64,000 bases of DNA from Thalassotalea profundi (GCF_014653195.1 NZ_BNAH01000001.1:329323-393322); one strand, 5' to 3'; numbered from the stretch's first letter, positions 39,704-48,366 are shown. Notes: a model not told the origin generated them from the sequence alone. Numbers and translations are program-made.

Positions 39704-40891
39704 TTAGCTTTTAACTGTTAGTGGTTTACGATTTTTAAATTGATGAAATATTAATGCCGAAAGTGCCAATATGATGCCCATTGTTGTTAAGCCTAACCAT
39801 CCTGATTCAGCCATAATTTTTACGCCAACTGCTGAGCCAAAAGATGCACCAAGGTAATAAAAAAGCATATAAACAGCATTAATACGGCTTTGGGCCTGAG
39901 GGTCAATCGATAGTATACGTACTTGATTTGGAATTTGAGCACCGAATACTCCAATATCTAATAAAAGTATACCAATAACTAAACCGCATAAAGAATTGCC
40001 CCAAATAGCCATCACAACAAAGCCAAGTAATACCAATACTAAGCTAATACTAATGAGTAACTTCGCTCCCATTTTATTCACAAGGCGCCCTGACATTTTT
40101 GCCCCTACAATACCTGCCATACCAATAAAACCAAATAAGCCAGCTTGTTGAACGTTATATGAAAATGGTTCATTGCTAACATGAAGAGCCAAAGTTGCCC
40201 AGAGGGCATTGAATGCAGCAAACCATAGTGCACCCGTAATTGCTGCTTCGCGAAGAAGAGGCTGTTTCTTCACAAGAGTAAACATTGATATTATCAATGA
40301 TGGGTAATTCATTTTTGCACTAGGTTTAGGATTAGGAAGTACGATAAATAACAGCACGCCTATAACTATAGACAAGCATGCAGCAAATAAATAAACGGTT
40401 TTCCAGTCAAATATTTCGGCAATTGTGCCGCTAACCGTTCTAGACAATAAAATGCCTAAGGTAAGGCCCATCATAATGGTTGAGATCACTTTACCTTTGT
40501 TTTCGGCTGAAGAAAGAGAGGCTGCAAAAGGAATGATTTGCTGAGTGATATTTGCACTGATACCCACAAAGAATGTAGCTAAAACTAACATCCACAAAGT
40601 CGTAGAAAAATAAATGCCAAAAAGACTTAGTGTTAAGCTAATAGATAATAAAGCGATGAGTGTTTTTCTGCGCATAACATCACCTAAAGGTGATATCAAT
40701 AATATGGCTGCGGCATAACCTATTTGGCTGGCGAAAGGAATTAACCCCAAATTGTCTTTATCTATACCGATAGTAAAACCCATTAAAGGCAGTAAAGGTT
40801 GGTTATAATATAAATTAGCAACTGTTGCACAAACAGCAATTGCCATCATTAGGATAACGCCGGTATTGAGTGTTCTAGATGATGTGTTCAT
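39704..40891 (-). CDS. MFS transporter
   Basis: Twelve-helix major-facilitator permease of 395 residues. The N-terminal ANLYYNQPLLPLM segment and the loop 2-3 motif GDVMRRKTL are typical of the DHA1 drug-efflux subfamily (YgaY/YnfM-like sequences). It is divergent from the LysR gene at 40989, which probably regulates it. Substrate unknown. Confidence 0.88.
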   Translation of the reverse strand: MNTSSRTLNTGVILMMAIAVCATVANLYYNQPLLPLMGFTIGIDKDNLGLIPFASQIGYAAAILLISPLGDVMRRKTLIALLSISLTLSLFGIYFSTTLWMLVLATFFVGISANITQQIIPFAASLSSAENKGKVISTIMMGLTLGILLSRTVSGTIAEIFDWKTVYLFAACLSIVIGVLLFIVLPNPKPSAKMNYPSLIISMFTLVKKQPLLREAAITGALWFAAFNALWATLALHVSNEPFSYNVQQAGLFGFIGMAGIVGAKMSGRLVNKMGAKLLISISLVLVLLGFVVMAIWGNSLCGLVIGILLLDIGVFGAQIPNQVRILSIDPQAQSRINAVYMLFYYLGASFGSAVGVKIMAESGWLGLTTMGIILALSALIFHQFKNRKPLTVKS

Positions 40892-40988
40892 ATAAATCTT
40901 TGTAACTTTACGATGTAACTAGTTTAAAAAAACAAAACTAATAGCGGAAATGTTATATAGTTACTGCATCAATACTTTTTAGGTATTA

Positions 40989-41930
40989 ATGATGGAATTA
41001 AAAAAACTAAGATACTTCGTTACCGTCGCCACACTTAAAAATTTTACCGCTGCTGCAAAATCACTAAATACAGTGCAGCCAGCGATAAGTCGGCAAATTG
41101 CTAGTTTAGAGGCTGAACTGGGCGTTAAGTTACTGATTCGCAATACTAGAGCTGTGACTCTCACTGAAGCAGGTAGCTACTTATTAGAAAATGCACAACG
41201 TATGTTTGAACTTGAACAGGAAATTGTAACGAGTGTACGCAAAATTGATAAAGGTGAAATTGGTCAAATACGTATAGGCTATTTAGCTTCTGCTTGTTTT
41301 AGTTTTATAGGTGAATTGGTTGGATTGTTCTCTCAGCAACTTCCTAATGTTCGGGTTCAACTTACAGAACTAACGTCACAAGAACAAATTGATGCATTTA
41401 ATAAAAATGAAATAGACGTTGGTTTTTCACGACCTATCCCTAATGACATGAATTTTCAATTAGATTGCAAAAATATTTATAATGATCGATTGGTCGCAGT
41501 TATCCCGAAATGCCATGCTTTATCTAAATGTGAAAGCATAGCCATATCGGATTTAAAAGAGGAAAACATAATATTGCTTAATCGTATGAAAGCTGTTGGG
41601 CTTTTTAATAAAATAAATACTCTTTTTCATCAGGAAGAGATCAACCCTAATATCGTAAGTCAGCCTCATAACATGCAAACCTTGTTAACGGAAGTTTCGG
41701 CTAAATTAGGTATAGCTATTGCGCCATCATGCGTTGCAAAACTTTATACTAAGGGATGTTCTTTTATACCTTTGGATTGCACAGGCATTGAAGTTCCTTT
41801 AGAAATTCAATGTCTTAAGGATAATAACAATATAATAGTTGAAGAGTTTGTTAAATTAACAACCCAAAATAAGAAGCTAATTATGCAGCTGAGTCAGTTA
41901 GAGTTATCTGGGCATTATCCACCTAAATAA
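40989..41930 (+). CDS. LysR family transcriptional regulator
   Basis: Regulator of 313 residues: winged helix-turn-helix at 1-65 (LKKLRYFVTVATLKNFTAAAKSLNTVQPAISRQIASLEAELG) followed by a periplasmic-binding-protein-like effector domain from about 90. Two adjacent ATGs (40989 and 40992) are possible; the second is better spaced from AGG at 40981. It is separated by 97 bases from the divergent MFS gene, its likely target. The effector is unknown. Confidence 0.91.
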   Translation: MMELKKLRYFVTVATLKNFTAAAKSLNTVQPAISRQIASLEAELGVKLLIRNTRAVTLTEAGSYLLENAQRMFELEQEIVTSVRKIDKGEIGQIRIGYLASACFSFIGELVGLFSQQLPNVRVQLTELTSQEQIDAFNKNEIDVGFSRPIPNDMNFQLDCKNIYNDRLVAVIPKCHALSKCESIAISDLKEENIILLNRMKAVGLFNKINTLFHQEEINPNIVSQPHNMQTLLTEVSAKLGIAIAPSCVAKLYTKGCSFIPLDCTGIEVPLEIQCLKDNNNIIVEEFVKLTTQNKKLIMQLSQLELSGHYPPK

Positions 41931-42045
41931 CAATTCTATTTGATTCTAACAATCACAGAAGCTTTCAGCTGTATTTAGCTTTACGTTAATCTTCAAAAAT
42001 ATTACTGATGAATGAATTAGGCATGGTTATCGGCTTAATGTCGAA

Positions 42046-42141
42046 TGTCTCAACTAAACCAACATTTTTACTCATGACTAATTGAGTGTGCTTTTGATGC
42101 TCTGAAAATATGTGAATTGACAGTTATAGACGGCTCCCAAA
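42046..42141 (-). pseudogene. nth: Decayed fragment of nth (codons about 130-160)
   Basis: On the minus strand this stretch aligns with intact nth codons Phe130 to about Glu160. CAACTAAA, TTTTTAC, CATG, CTCTGAA, ATATGTG, ACAG and TATAG blocks occur in the same order and spacing (compare 47885-47979). One extra base and in-frame stops make it non-coding. It starts at the same codon (Phe130) as the better preserved fragment at 46532. Beyond 42141 similarity to nth stops; below 42046 it also fades. The rest of the 41931-42300 gap holds nothing else I recognise. Confidence 0.7.
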
Positions 42142-42300
42142 AGGTAGCGAAAGTAGACAGAACTAAGCTATACCTATAGTGAGTTTATAATTCAGATATT
42201 CAGTGCTATTTACCGTCTAAGTCAGGCTTAATATTAATCATCAAGCCTGACTCAAAACGCGGTTTTTCTTAAAAGACGTAAGTGAGGACAAATATTAATT

Positions 42301-43484
42301 TTAAGTTAAATTTGCGGCATTTCTATCAAGCATTCCACTATAGCGAGTTAAAAAAAGAGCAACTAAAACAACCATAGCGCCTACCCAAGGTGTATTCATC
42401 AAGCCATGTTCAGCAACAATATATCCACCTCCCCATGCGCCTATTGCAATACCTACATTAAAAGCGGCAATATTTAATCCAGATGCGACATCTACGGCAT
42501 CAGGCGTATATTTTTCGGCTAGTTTAACGACATAAACCTGTAAACCAGGGACATTACCAAAAGCAAATGCTCCCCAAATCAAAATTGTAAACACTACTGT
42601 AACAGAATTATAAGCGGTGTAGTTCAACATTAATAATATTCCAGCAAGACCTGCGAAAATAATTGTTAACGCTTTAATTGGACCCAAACTATCGGCCATT
42701 TTACCACCCCATATATTGCCAACAGCAACGGATACGCCATAAATTAAAAGTATTAGGGCGACAAAACTTGAATTGAAGCCACTCACTTCATTAAGGATTG
42801 GGGCTAAGTAAGTAAAGGCGATAAAAGTTCCACCATAACCAACAGCCGTAATGGCATAAACTAATAACAATCTAGGATGTGTTAATACTTTTAACTGTGA
42901 TGATATGTTAGCCGGTTTAGCTTGTTTTAAGTTATTAGGTATTAATATGGCACTGCCAATCATAGCTAATAAACCTAAAACAGATACAGTTAAGAAAGTT
43001 GTCTCCCAACCAAATATCTGGCCTATATAAGTGCCTAAAGGGACCCCAGTAACCAAGGCTACCGTTAATCCTGTAAACATTATGGCTATTGCACTTGCTC
43101 CTTTTTCTTTAGGCACTAAACCTGTAGCTATTGTCGACCCTATTGAAAAGAAACACCATGTGCTAATCCTGTTAGGATCCGAGCTGTTATCAGTGCCTCA
43201 AAGCTTGGTGCCTGCCAAGCAACTAAGTTTCCAATCACAAATAAGCTCATAACCGAAAGTAAGACATACTTTCTATTCCATCGATTGGTGAGGGCTGTCA
43301 AAACCGGTGCTCCAATGGCTACGCCTAATGCATAAAGGCTAACCAGTAACCCAGCTGAAGGAATAGTTACATTAAGGTCTTGTGCGATTGTTGGAAGTAA
43401 TCCAACAATCACGAATTCTGTTGTTCCTATGGCAAAGGCGCTAAGCGCTAGTGCTATCAATGCTAGTGGCATCATGGTCTCCAA
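42301..43484 (-). pseudogene. MFS (DHA1) transporter with a single-base frameshift
   Basis: Two minus-strand frames together make one normal-length permease of about 393 residues. The N-terminal part (43484 to 43140) begins METMMPLALIALALSAFAIGTTEF and runs to GLAHGVSFQ followed by a stop. The C-terminal part (from about 43150 down to 42301) resumes with SIGSTIATGLVPKEKGA. Adding one T in the GTTTC run near 43150-43156 restores the expected LAHGVFFSIGSTIATG. The protein resembles arabinose/drug efflux permeases. It is divergent from the LysR gene at 43627. The frameshift may be real or a sequencing error. Confidence 0.82.
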
Positions 43485-43626
43485 ATTAATATTGTTTAAT
43501 AGGTATCAAGCAAGGAGTTAAATTAAATAAAACCCCTTCCTTATTTGTTGACGCAATTATTAACTGGTAGACTTTTGTAATAAATAGCGTTACTTGCAAA
43601 ATATTTTTGTAATAAATGAGGTTAAT

Positions 43627-44517
43627 TTGAACTTAAAAACAAGATCTGATGATTTAGAGCTTTTATTAGCTGTTGTTGAGTTTGGCGGCTTTTCAACCGC
43701 CGCTGATGCACTTAATATTCAAGTAGCTCGTATTTCCCGTTCAGTTACTAAAATTGAAAATGCGCTAAAAACCACTATTTTAATTAGAACAACCAGACGA
43801 GTGATGTTAACGGATGCGGGAAAAAAGTTTATTGATGCGGTGAGTTTAGGGTTACAACATATTCAAAACGCTGAATTAGACATTATTGCTACCGGTAAGA
43901 TGCCTCAAGGTAAATTACGAGTTGACGCTGCGAGTCCATTTATATTTCACCAACTAACACCACATATACATGCATTTACTAAGGCTTACCCAGAAATAGA
44001 ACTTGAACTGAATTCTAACGAGGGGATCATTGATTTAATTGAAAAACGCACCGACGTAGCAATTAGAATAGGAAAATTAGAAGACTCGACGCTATATGCA
44101 AGAACCCTAGGAAGAAGTCCTCTTTTTATTGTCGCATCCCCTGAATATATTGCACAAAATGGAGTCCCAAAAACACCTAATGATCTTAAACGTCACAATT
44201 TAATTGGTTTCTCAAATATAAAGTTACTCAATCAATGGCCACTAAAAGGTTGGGATAACGTCATTCCAACAATAACCGCTAGCAACGGAGAAACCATTCG
44301 GCAACTTGCTTTATCTGGCAATGGCATCACTTGTTTATCTGGGTTTATGGTTAATAGCGATATTGAATCAGGTCGACTCATATCATTGCTTGAGCCTTAT
44401 AGGCTAGCGGGTACCGACCGTGAATTAGTAAATGCGGTTTACTACAAATCCTCATCGGTTGCGGAGAATGTGACTGCATTTATTGATTTTATTAAGCCAA
44501 GATTAACATTGCAGTAG
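43627..44517 (+). CDS. LysR family transcriptional regulator
   Basis: Regulator of 297 codons including start. TTG at 43627 is preferred because GAGG lies six bases before it and the product then begins NLKTRSDDLELLLAVVEFGGFS; an upstream in-frame TTG at 43594 would add 11 residues. Helix-turn-helix is at about 5-60 (ADALNIQVARISRSVTKIE) and the effector domain from about 85 (GKLRVDAASPFIFHQLTPHI). It resembles the CrgA/DmlR-like subgroup. It is divergent from the frameshifted MFS gene, its probable target. Confidence 0.89.
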   Translation: MNLKTRSDDLELLLAVVEFGGFSTAADALNIQVARISRSVTKIENALKTTILIRTTRRVMLTDAGKKFIDAVSLGLQHIQNAELDIIATGKMPQGKLRVDAASPFIFHQLTPHIHAFTKAYPEIELELNSNEGIIDLIEKRTDVAIRIGKLEDSTLYARTLGRSPLFIVASPEYIAQNGVPKTPNDLKRHNLIGFSNIKLLNQWPLKGWDNVIPTITASNGETIRQLALSGNGITCLSGFMVNSDIESGRLISLLEPYRLAGTDRELVNAVYYKSSSVAENVTAFIDFIKPRLTLQ

Positions 44518-44594
44518 TTGAGTTGATCGTCTGCTATGCCAGACTACTGAAATTATTGAACGGTACCGACTCAATTTTAGTTGCTCGGTTTTAG

Positions 44595-44735
44595 TTATTC
44601 TGGCTTGTCTTTAAAATTACACAGTTTTTTAATAATACAAGAACCACATTTGGGCTTGCTGGCGACACAGATATAGCCGCTGTGCAGTATCTGCCAATGA
44701 TGAACGTTTACTTTAAATTGAGCTGGGATGACTTT
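44595..44735 (-). pseudogene. nth: Diverged fragment of nth (C-terminal Fe-S tail)
   Basis: Minus-strand translation KVIPAQFKVNVHHWQILHSG followed by YICVASKPKCGSCIIKKLC and a normal stop (44595-44597) aligns with the last 46 residues of the intact Nth. All four iron-sulfur cysteines keep the C-x6-C-x2-C-x5-C spacing, and the reading frame is intact, but no start codon or upstream nth sequence precedes it. It is clearly more diverged than the copy at 46532. The remaining parts of the 44518-44936 gap show no gene. Confidence 0.85.
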
Positions 44736-44936
44736 TTTGTATAGGGAAATACTTATGCCGGGAGCCCATGGAAGGTCAACCGAAAGAAGTGATGGTAGAT
44801 GTTGTTTCTACGCGTTTCATATGTTTACATTCGATTATTTTCCCACAATATGTTGAATGTGTGAATTCTAAAAAGTAGAGTATTATTTCGTTAAAATGTT
44901 CTAGGGTATTTTTGCTTAATGTATAATTTTTTAGCA

Positions 44937-45830
44937 TCAAAGCGTGAGTTCTGATAATGCCTTCCAAATTTCATTCGATATTGGGCCAAGCATTTTTGAT
45001 TTGTTTTTTATTAAATACAATGGAAACGTACTTGAACTGTCTTTATCTGCGACGTTAATTTCCTGTAAGGTTCCCGAAGCTAATTGATTTGAAATTAAGT
45101 GCTTAGGCAACATGCCCCAACCTAGGCTATGGGATATGAGTTTAAGCTTCGCTTCAAAGCTATTTACGTACCAGCGCTGTTGTCCTGTCTGTGTGTTGAA
45201 ATAAATGTCTTGCGTTATTTTACCTGTGTCTTTCACTATAATCTGATTTTCATTGACAAGAGCTTCTATTGAATCTAATGGTTGATATTTTTCTAGCATC
45301 TGTGGTGTTGCTACGTTAATCAATTCACCTTCTGCGATCTGTTTTGAAAAAAGTTCGCTAGACTTGGCTAAGTAACCAATTGGTGCGCCAGTAATCGCTA
45401 ATTGTGCTTTACCTTCCGCCACAAGTTGTAGAGCGCCTGAAACATATTCTTGAGTGATAGAAAGTTGGGTTAAAGGGAATTGTTTTTTCATTTGTTCAAA
45501 TACTGGAAATAGCGTTTCAATAGGGAATGTTGCTTCTATAGCAATAACAATTTTTGCTTCATTTCCTCGATTTAGATGGTTTGCATATTGTTCAATCAAC
45601 GATACTTCTCGAAGCGCTTTAAGCGCCATTTGAAATGTTGTTTTACCATCGTTAGTTAACTTCAATCGATAGCTATCTCTTGTGAATAGTTCTAATCCCA
45701 GTTGTGTTTCTAACTGTTTAAGTGAATGACTTAACGCGGGTTGTGTTTTGTTTAATTTACTTGCCGCAGCTCTTAGTGACTTTTCTTCTGCAATTGCTCT
45801 CAAGACTTTTAATTGTTCTATTGTAATCAT
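44937..45830 (-). CDS. LysR family transcriptional regulator
   Basis: Regulator of 297 residues: N-terminal helix-turn-helix (ITIEQLKVLRAIAEEKSLRAAASKLNKTQPALSHSLKQLE) and a substrate-binding-like effector domain from about residue 88. It is divergent from the DoxX gene, with 102 bases between the start codons, so it probably controls that gene. It lies in the accessory block between two nth fragments. Confidence 0.9.
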   Translation of the reverse strand: MITIEQLKVLRAIAEEKSLRAAASKLNKTQPALSHSLKQLETQLGLELFTRDSYRLKLTNDGKTTFQMALKALREVSLIEQYANHLNRGNEAKIVIAIEATFPIETLFPVFEQMKKQFPLTQLSITQEYVSGALQLVAEGKAQLAITGAPIGYLAKSSELFSKQIAEGELINVATPQMLEKYQPLDSIEALVNENQIIVKDTGKITQDIYFNTQTGQQRWYVNSFEAKLKLISHSLGWGMLPKHLISNQLASGTLQEINVADKDSSSTFPLYLIKNKSKMLGPISNEIWKALSELTL

Positions 45831-45932
45831 GATAAAAAATATGAATCAAGTTTATAAGATAATATCAATATATGTTAACTTGATAGTTAATTATAGTCTA
45901 CGAATTGAAATTGATAATCTTGAGAGAAAACG

Positions 45933-46286
45933 ATGAAAAAAATGTTACTTTGGGTGCCTCTTGTACTACTTGGTTTGGTAATGATTTTGGCTGGTGGAGC
46001 AAAACTAGCTGGTTTACCAGAGTTACACGATAGTTTCGCAAAAATGGGGTTGCCCGAGTGGTTTGGGTACTTTATTGGGTTAGCTGAGTTACTCGCCGGT
46101 ATTGCGATGTTTGTGCGCAAGTGGACAGCATTGGCTGCAACTGGATTGATTCCAGTAATGATTGGGTCCACATATTATCATATTGCTTATGAAGTTCCTT
46201 CAGCAGTACCATCAGTTATATTTATCGGATTGGCCGTTTACGCGATTTTTATTCGTAAGAAAGATGCGATTTGGTATCCGGTATAA
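45933..46286 (+). CDS. DoxX family membrane protein
   Basis: Small integral-membrane protein of 117 residues with four predicted helices. The family features are visible: LAGGAKLAGLPELHDSFAKMGLPEWFGYFIGLAELLAGI and a C-terminal charged end IRKKDAIW. Function in this family is poorly defined (oxidative or sulfur stress links in some members). GAGAGAAAACG provides the ribosome-binding site. It is divergent from a LysR gene that probably regulates it. Confidence 0.86.
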   Translation: MKKMLLWVPLVLLGLVMILAGGAKLAGLPELHDSFAKMGLPEWFGYFIGLAELLAGIAMFVRKWTALAATGLIPVMIGSTYYHIAYEVPSAVPSVIFIGLAVYAIFIRKKDAIWYPV

Positions 46287-47011
46287 CCTAAAAAACCGTA
46301 ATTTATACGCAAAAATAAAATGTATTTGTTTCTTAAATTTGTCGCGTTAGTTACAACACTATGCGTCTAGTGCGATTAATACACATAATGGTGGAAAATT
46401 TATCGAAGAATGGCAGTTTAGCACTTTAATTTTGGCTAATTGAATTTATCAAATGACAGTGAGTGATTGGTTAGCTAAAAATTAAAATTCGCCTTAGATG
46501 CCGTCATTGTGCTTCAAAAGCAAACATTTAGCTAATCTACTTTATCCTTGAACTCACATAAATCTTCAATAATACATGCTCCACATTTAGGCTTACGAGC
46601 CACACAGGTATAACGGCCGTGAAGGATTAACCAGTGGTGCACATCAACCTTAAACTCTTTAGGTACAACTTTTAAAAGCTTTTGTTCTACTAGGTCGACA
46701 TTCTTACCCGTGGCCAATTTAGTGCGGTTTGACACTCTGAATATATGCGTGTCTACCGCTATGGTCGGCCAGCCAAAGTATAAGGAAGGTAGGTGTTTGG
46801 CTTTACATCTACGTGATTGACTGTTTTGTGCTAAATAGCAGACTTTCGTACCATCGTTATTTAAGGTCCGATTTTTTGGCCAAAGCGAATATCACAAGCG
46901 TAAGCTACCTATCTGGAGCAAGAAATAATACAGTTGGTTCTGCAAAGGTTGTAAGAGCCTCACAAATTATCCCGTATTGCAGCATGCTGTTAGACGAACT
47001 AGTCAAAACTC
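46287..47011. other. Non-coding stretch around the second nth fragment
   Basis: 725 bases without an intact gene. The part from 46532 to 46777 is an nth fragment (separate entry). The parts 46287-46531 and 46778-47011 show no similarity I recognise to other sequence in the window; a plus-strand open frame at 46813-47133 runs antisense into the next gene and looks spurious. Confidence 0.5.
46532..46777 (-). pseudogene. nth: Well-preserved 3' fragment of nth (codons 130 to stop)
   Basis: Minus-strand frame FGWPTIAVDTHIFRVSNRTK continues to a normal stop, and matches the intact Nth from Phe130 to its end. From Ser145 onward 57 of 66 residues are identical by eye. The catalytic Asp and all four cluster cysteines are kept, but the helix-hairpin-helix with the catalytic lysine is absent and similarity ends abruptly at 46777. 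An internal ATG at 46735 could start a 67-residue peptide, but no ribosome-binding site is evident. Best read as a displaced gene end. Confidence 0.9.
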
Positions 47012-47527
47012 TTATGCAGACAATCTCGCCCAGTCAATCTTATCTTTGTAACCTTGCGGTTGCTGATCAATCGCTTGCATTACTTTCTCTAGTATTTGTG
47101 CTGCCGGTGTGCCCTTTTCTCGCTCCTGTCTAATCATGTGCTCATTCCGGTCACGCAGCGCAGCATTTTGACGTGCAAAAAGTGCTTCGCTTTCTTCAGT
47201 TACAGGCTGGCTGGTTACTGTATACATCGCTCCGCTACCGGTTGCCATATCGAGATTAGAAATATCTTGCAAAGTGTGATTAAGTTCGTGAGCATAACCA
47301 GCCAGCATCTCTTCAGCTGTTTGCTCATCTCTATTCGCCAGTTGCATCGCCCGACTATTGGTAAACTTATTATTATTTACCTGCGCGGCAAGCTCTAAAG
47401 CGGATTCTGACAGGGTAACTTTGTCTTTTGGAGTAGCAGGAGCATCGGCAACCGCTTGCCGTCCCATGGTTTCCCGTTGCCCATAAGCTTGCAAAGAGTT
47501 TGACGCGTAACTGGAAGATATCTGCAT
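47012..47527 (-). CDS. Hypothetical protein with an HELNH motif
   Basis: Not firmly recognised. The 171-residue product has a Ser/Gln-rich N-terminus without a signal peptide. A KDKVTLSESALELAAQ segment (34-49) resembles the start of SprA-related and flagellum-associated proteins, and LAGYAHELNHTLQDI carries an HExxH pattern (His80, Glu81, His84), which could be a zinc site. The rest is charged and helical. It may be a short relative of the SprA-related putative metallopeptidase family. It is alone on the minus strand between intact nth and an nth fragment. Confidence 0.68.
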   Translation of the reverse strand: MQISSSYASNSLQAYGQRETMGRQAVADAPATPKDKVTLSESALELAAQVNNNKFTNSRAMQLANRDEQTAEEMLAGYAHELNHTLQDISNLDMATGSGAMYTVTSQPVTEESEALFARQNAALRDRNEHMIRQEREKGTPAAQILEKVMQAIDQQPQGYKDKIDWARLSA

Positions 47528-47733
47528 TGGCTTTAGCTGATAATTGAGTGTTAATAATTATAAAGCAATTTTAAGACCAATTCGCTTTTGGTAGTGCGTA
47601 TGTAAATTCGTAACTAGCCCACTCCAAGCATTGAGCATCTGTTTTCTTTTCTGTTGTACAGTGTCCGCTTACAAAAGCGTACCTGATGAAAATGCTAAGT
47701 TAAGTCCGCAATTTGCTTAAAACAGACCTAGGG

Positions 47734-48366
47734 CTATTCTGTTTTATCCTTAAAATCACAAAGATCCTCAATGATGCAAGAGCCACATCTTGGCTTGCGA
47801 GCAATACAGGTGTAACGCCCGTGTAGTATTAACCAATGGTGCACATCGACCTTAAACTCGGCAGGTACAACTTTCAAAAGTTTTTGTTCAACTAAATCCA
47901 CGTTTTTACCCATGGCGAATTTAGTGCGGTTTGATACTCTGAATATATGTGTATCTACAGCTATAGTGGGCCAACCAAACGCGGTATTTAATACAACGTT
48001 CGCTGTTTTACGACCAACACCAGGAAGGGCTTCAAGTGCCTCCCTATCCTCAGGAACTTCACCATTATGTAAATCTACCAACATTTGGCAAGTTTTCATG
48101 GTGTTAACGGCTTTGGTATTAAATAACCCTATAGTTTTAATATAACTTTTTAATCCATCGAGCCCTAAATCGAGAATAGCTTGGGGAGTATTAGCAACAG
48201 GATAGAGCTTAGCGGTTGCTTTGTTAACTCCAACATCTGTTGCTTGGGCCGATAATAATACAGCGATTAGCAATTCAAAAGGTGATGAAAAGTTTAATTC
48301 CGTTGTTGGATTTGGGTTATCGTCTCTTAATCTAGTGAGTATCTCAAGACGTTTAGCTTTATTCAT
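47734..48366 (-). CDS. nth: Endonuclease III
   Basis: Base-excision-repair glycosylase/AP lyase for oxidised pyrimidines. The 210 residues carry the helix-hairpin-helix LPGVGRKTANVV with catalytic Lys120, catalytic Asp138 in VDTHIFRVSNR, and the [4Fe-4S] loop Cys187-x6-Cys194-x2-Cys197-x5-Cys203. Length matches E. coli Nth (211). It follows rsxE by 53 bases and is the last gene of the rsx operon, as in enterobacteria. Three partial copies of its 3' end lie downstream. Confidence 0.96.
   Translation of the reverse strand: MNKAKRLEILTRLRDDNPNPTTELNFSSPFELLIAVLLSAQATDVGVNKATAKLYPVANTPQAILDLGLDGLKSYIKTIGLFNTKAVNTMKTCQMLVDLHNGEVPEDREALEALPGVGRKTANVVLNTAFGWPTIAVDTHIFRVSNRTKFAMGKNVDLVEQKLLKVVPAEFKVDVHHWLILHGRYTCIARKPRCGSCIIEDLCDFKDKTE

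Noticed and set aside
44776..44967. Minus-strand 63-codon frame between the nth fragment and LysR
   Set aside because: It overlaps the end of the LysR gene in another frame, has no ribosome-binding site and no recognisable motif.
46532..46735. Independent small gene starting at the internal ATG of the nth fragment
   Set aside because: Sequence upstream of that ATG still reads as nth codons 130-145 in the same frame and no ribosome-binding site precedes the ATG, so it is a gene fragment.
46989..46995. GTTAGAC matches the integron attC core GTTRRRY near the second nth fragment
   Set aside because: No matching RYYYAAC core was found at attC distance with imperfect inverted symmetry, and there is no integron integrase. 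A seven-base match is expected by chance.
46813..47133. Plus-strand 106-codon open frame
   Set aside because: It runs antisense into the 47012-47527 gene, has no ribosome-binding site, and its composition is unlike a protein.
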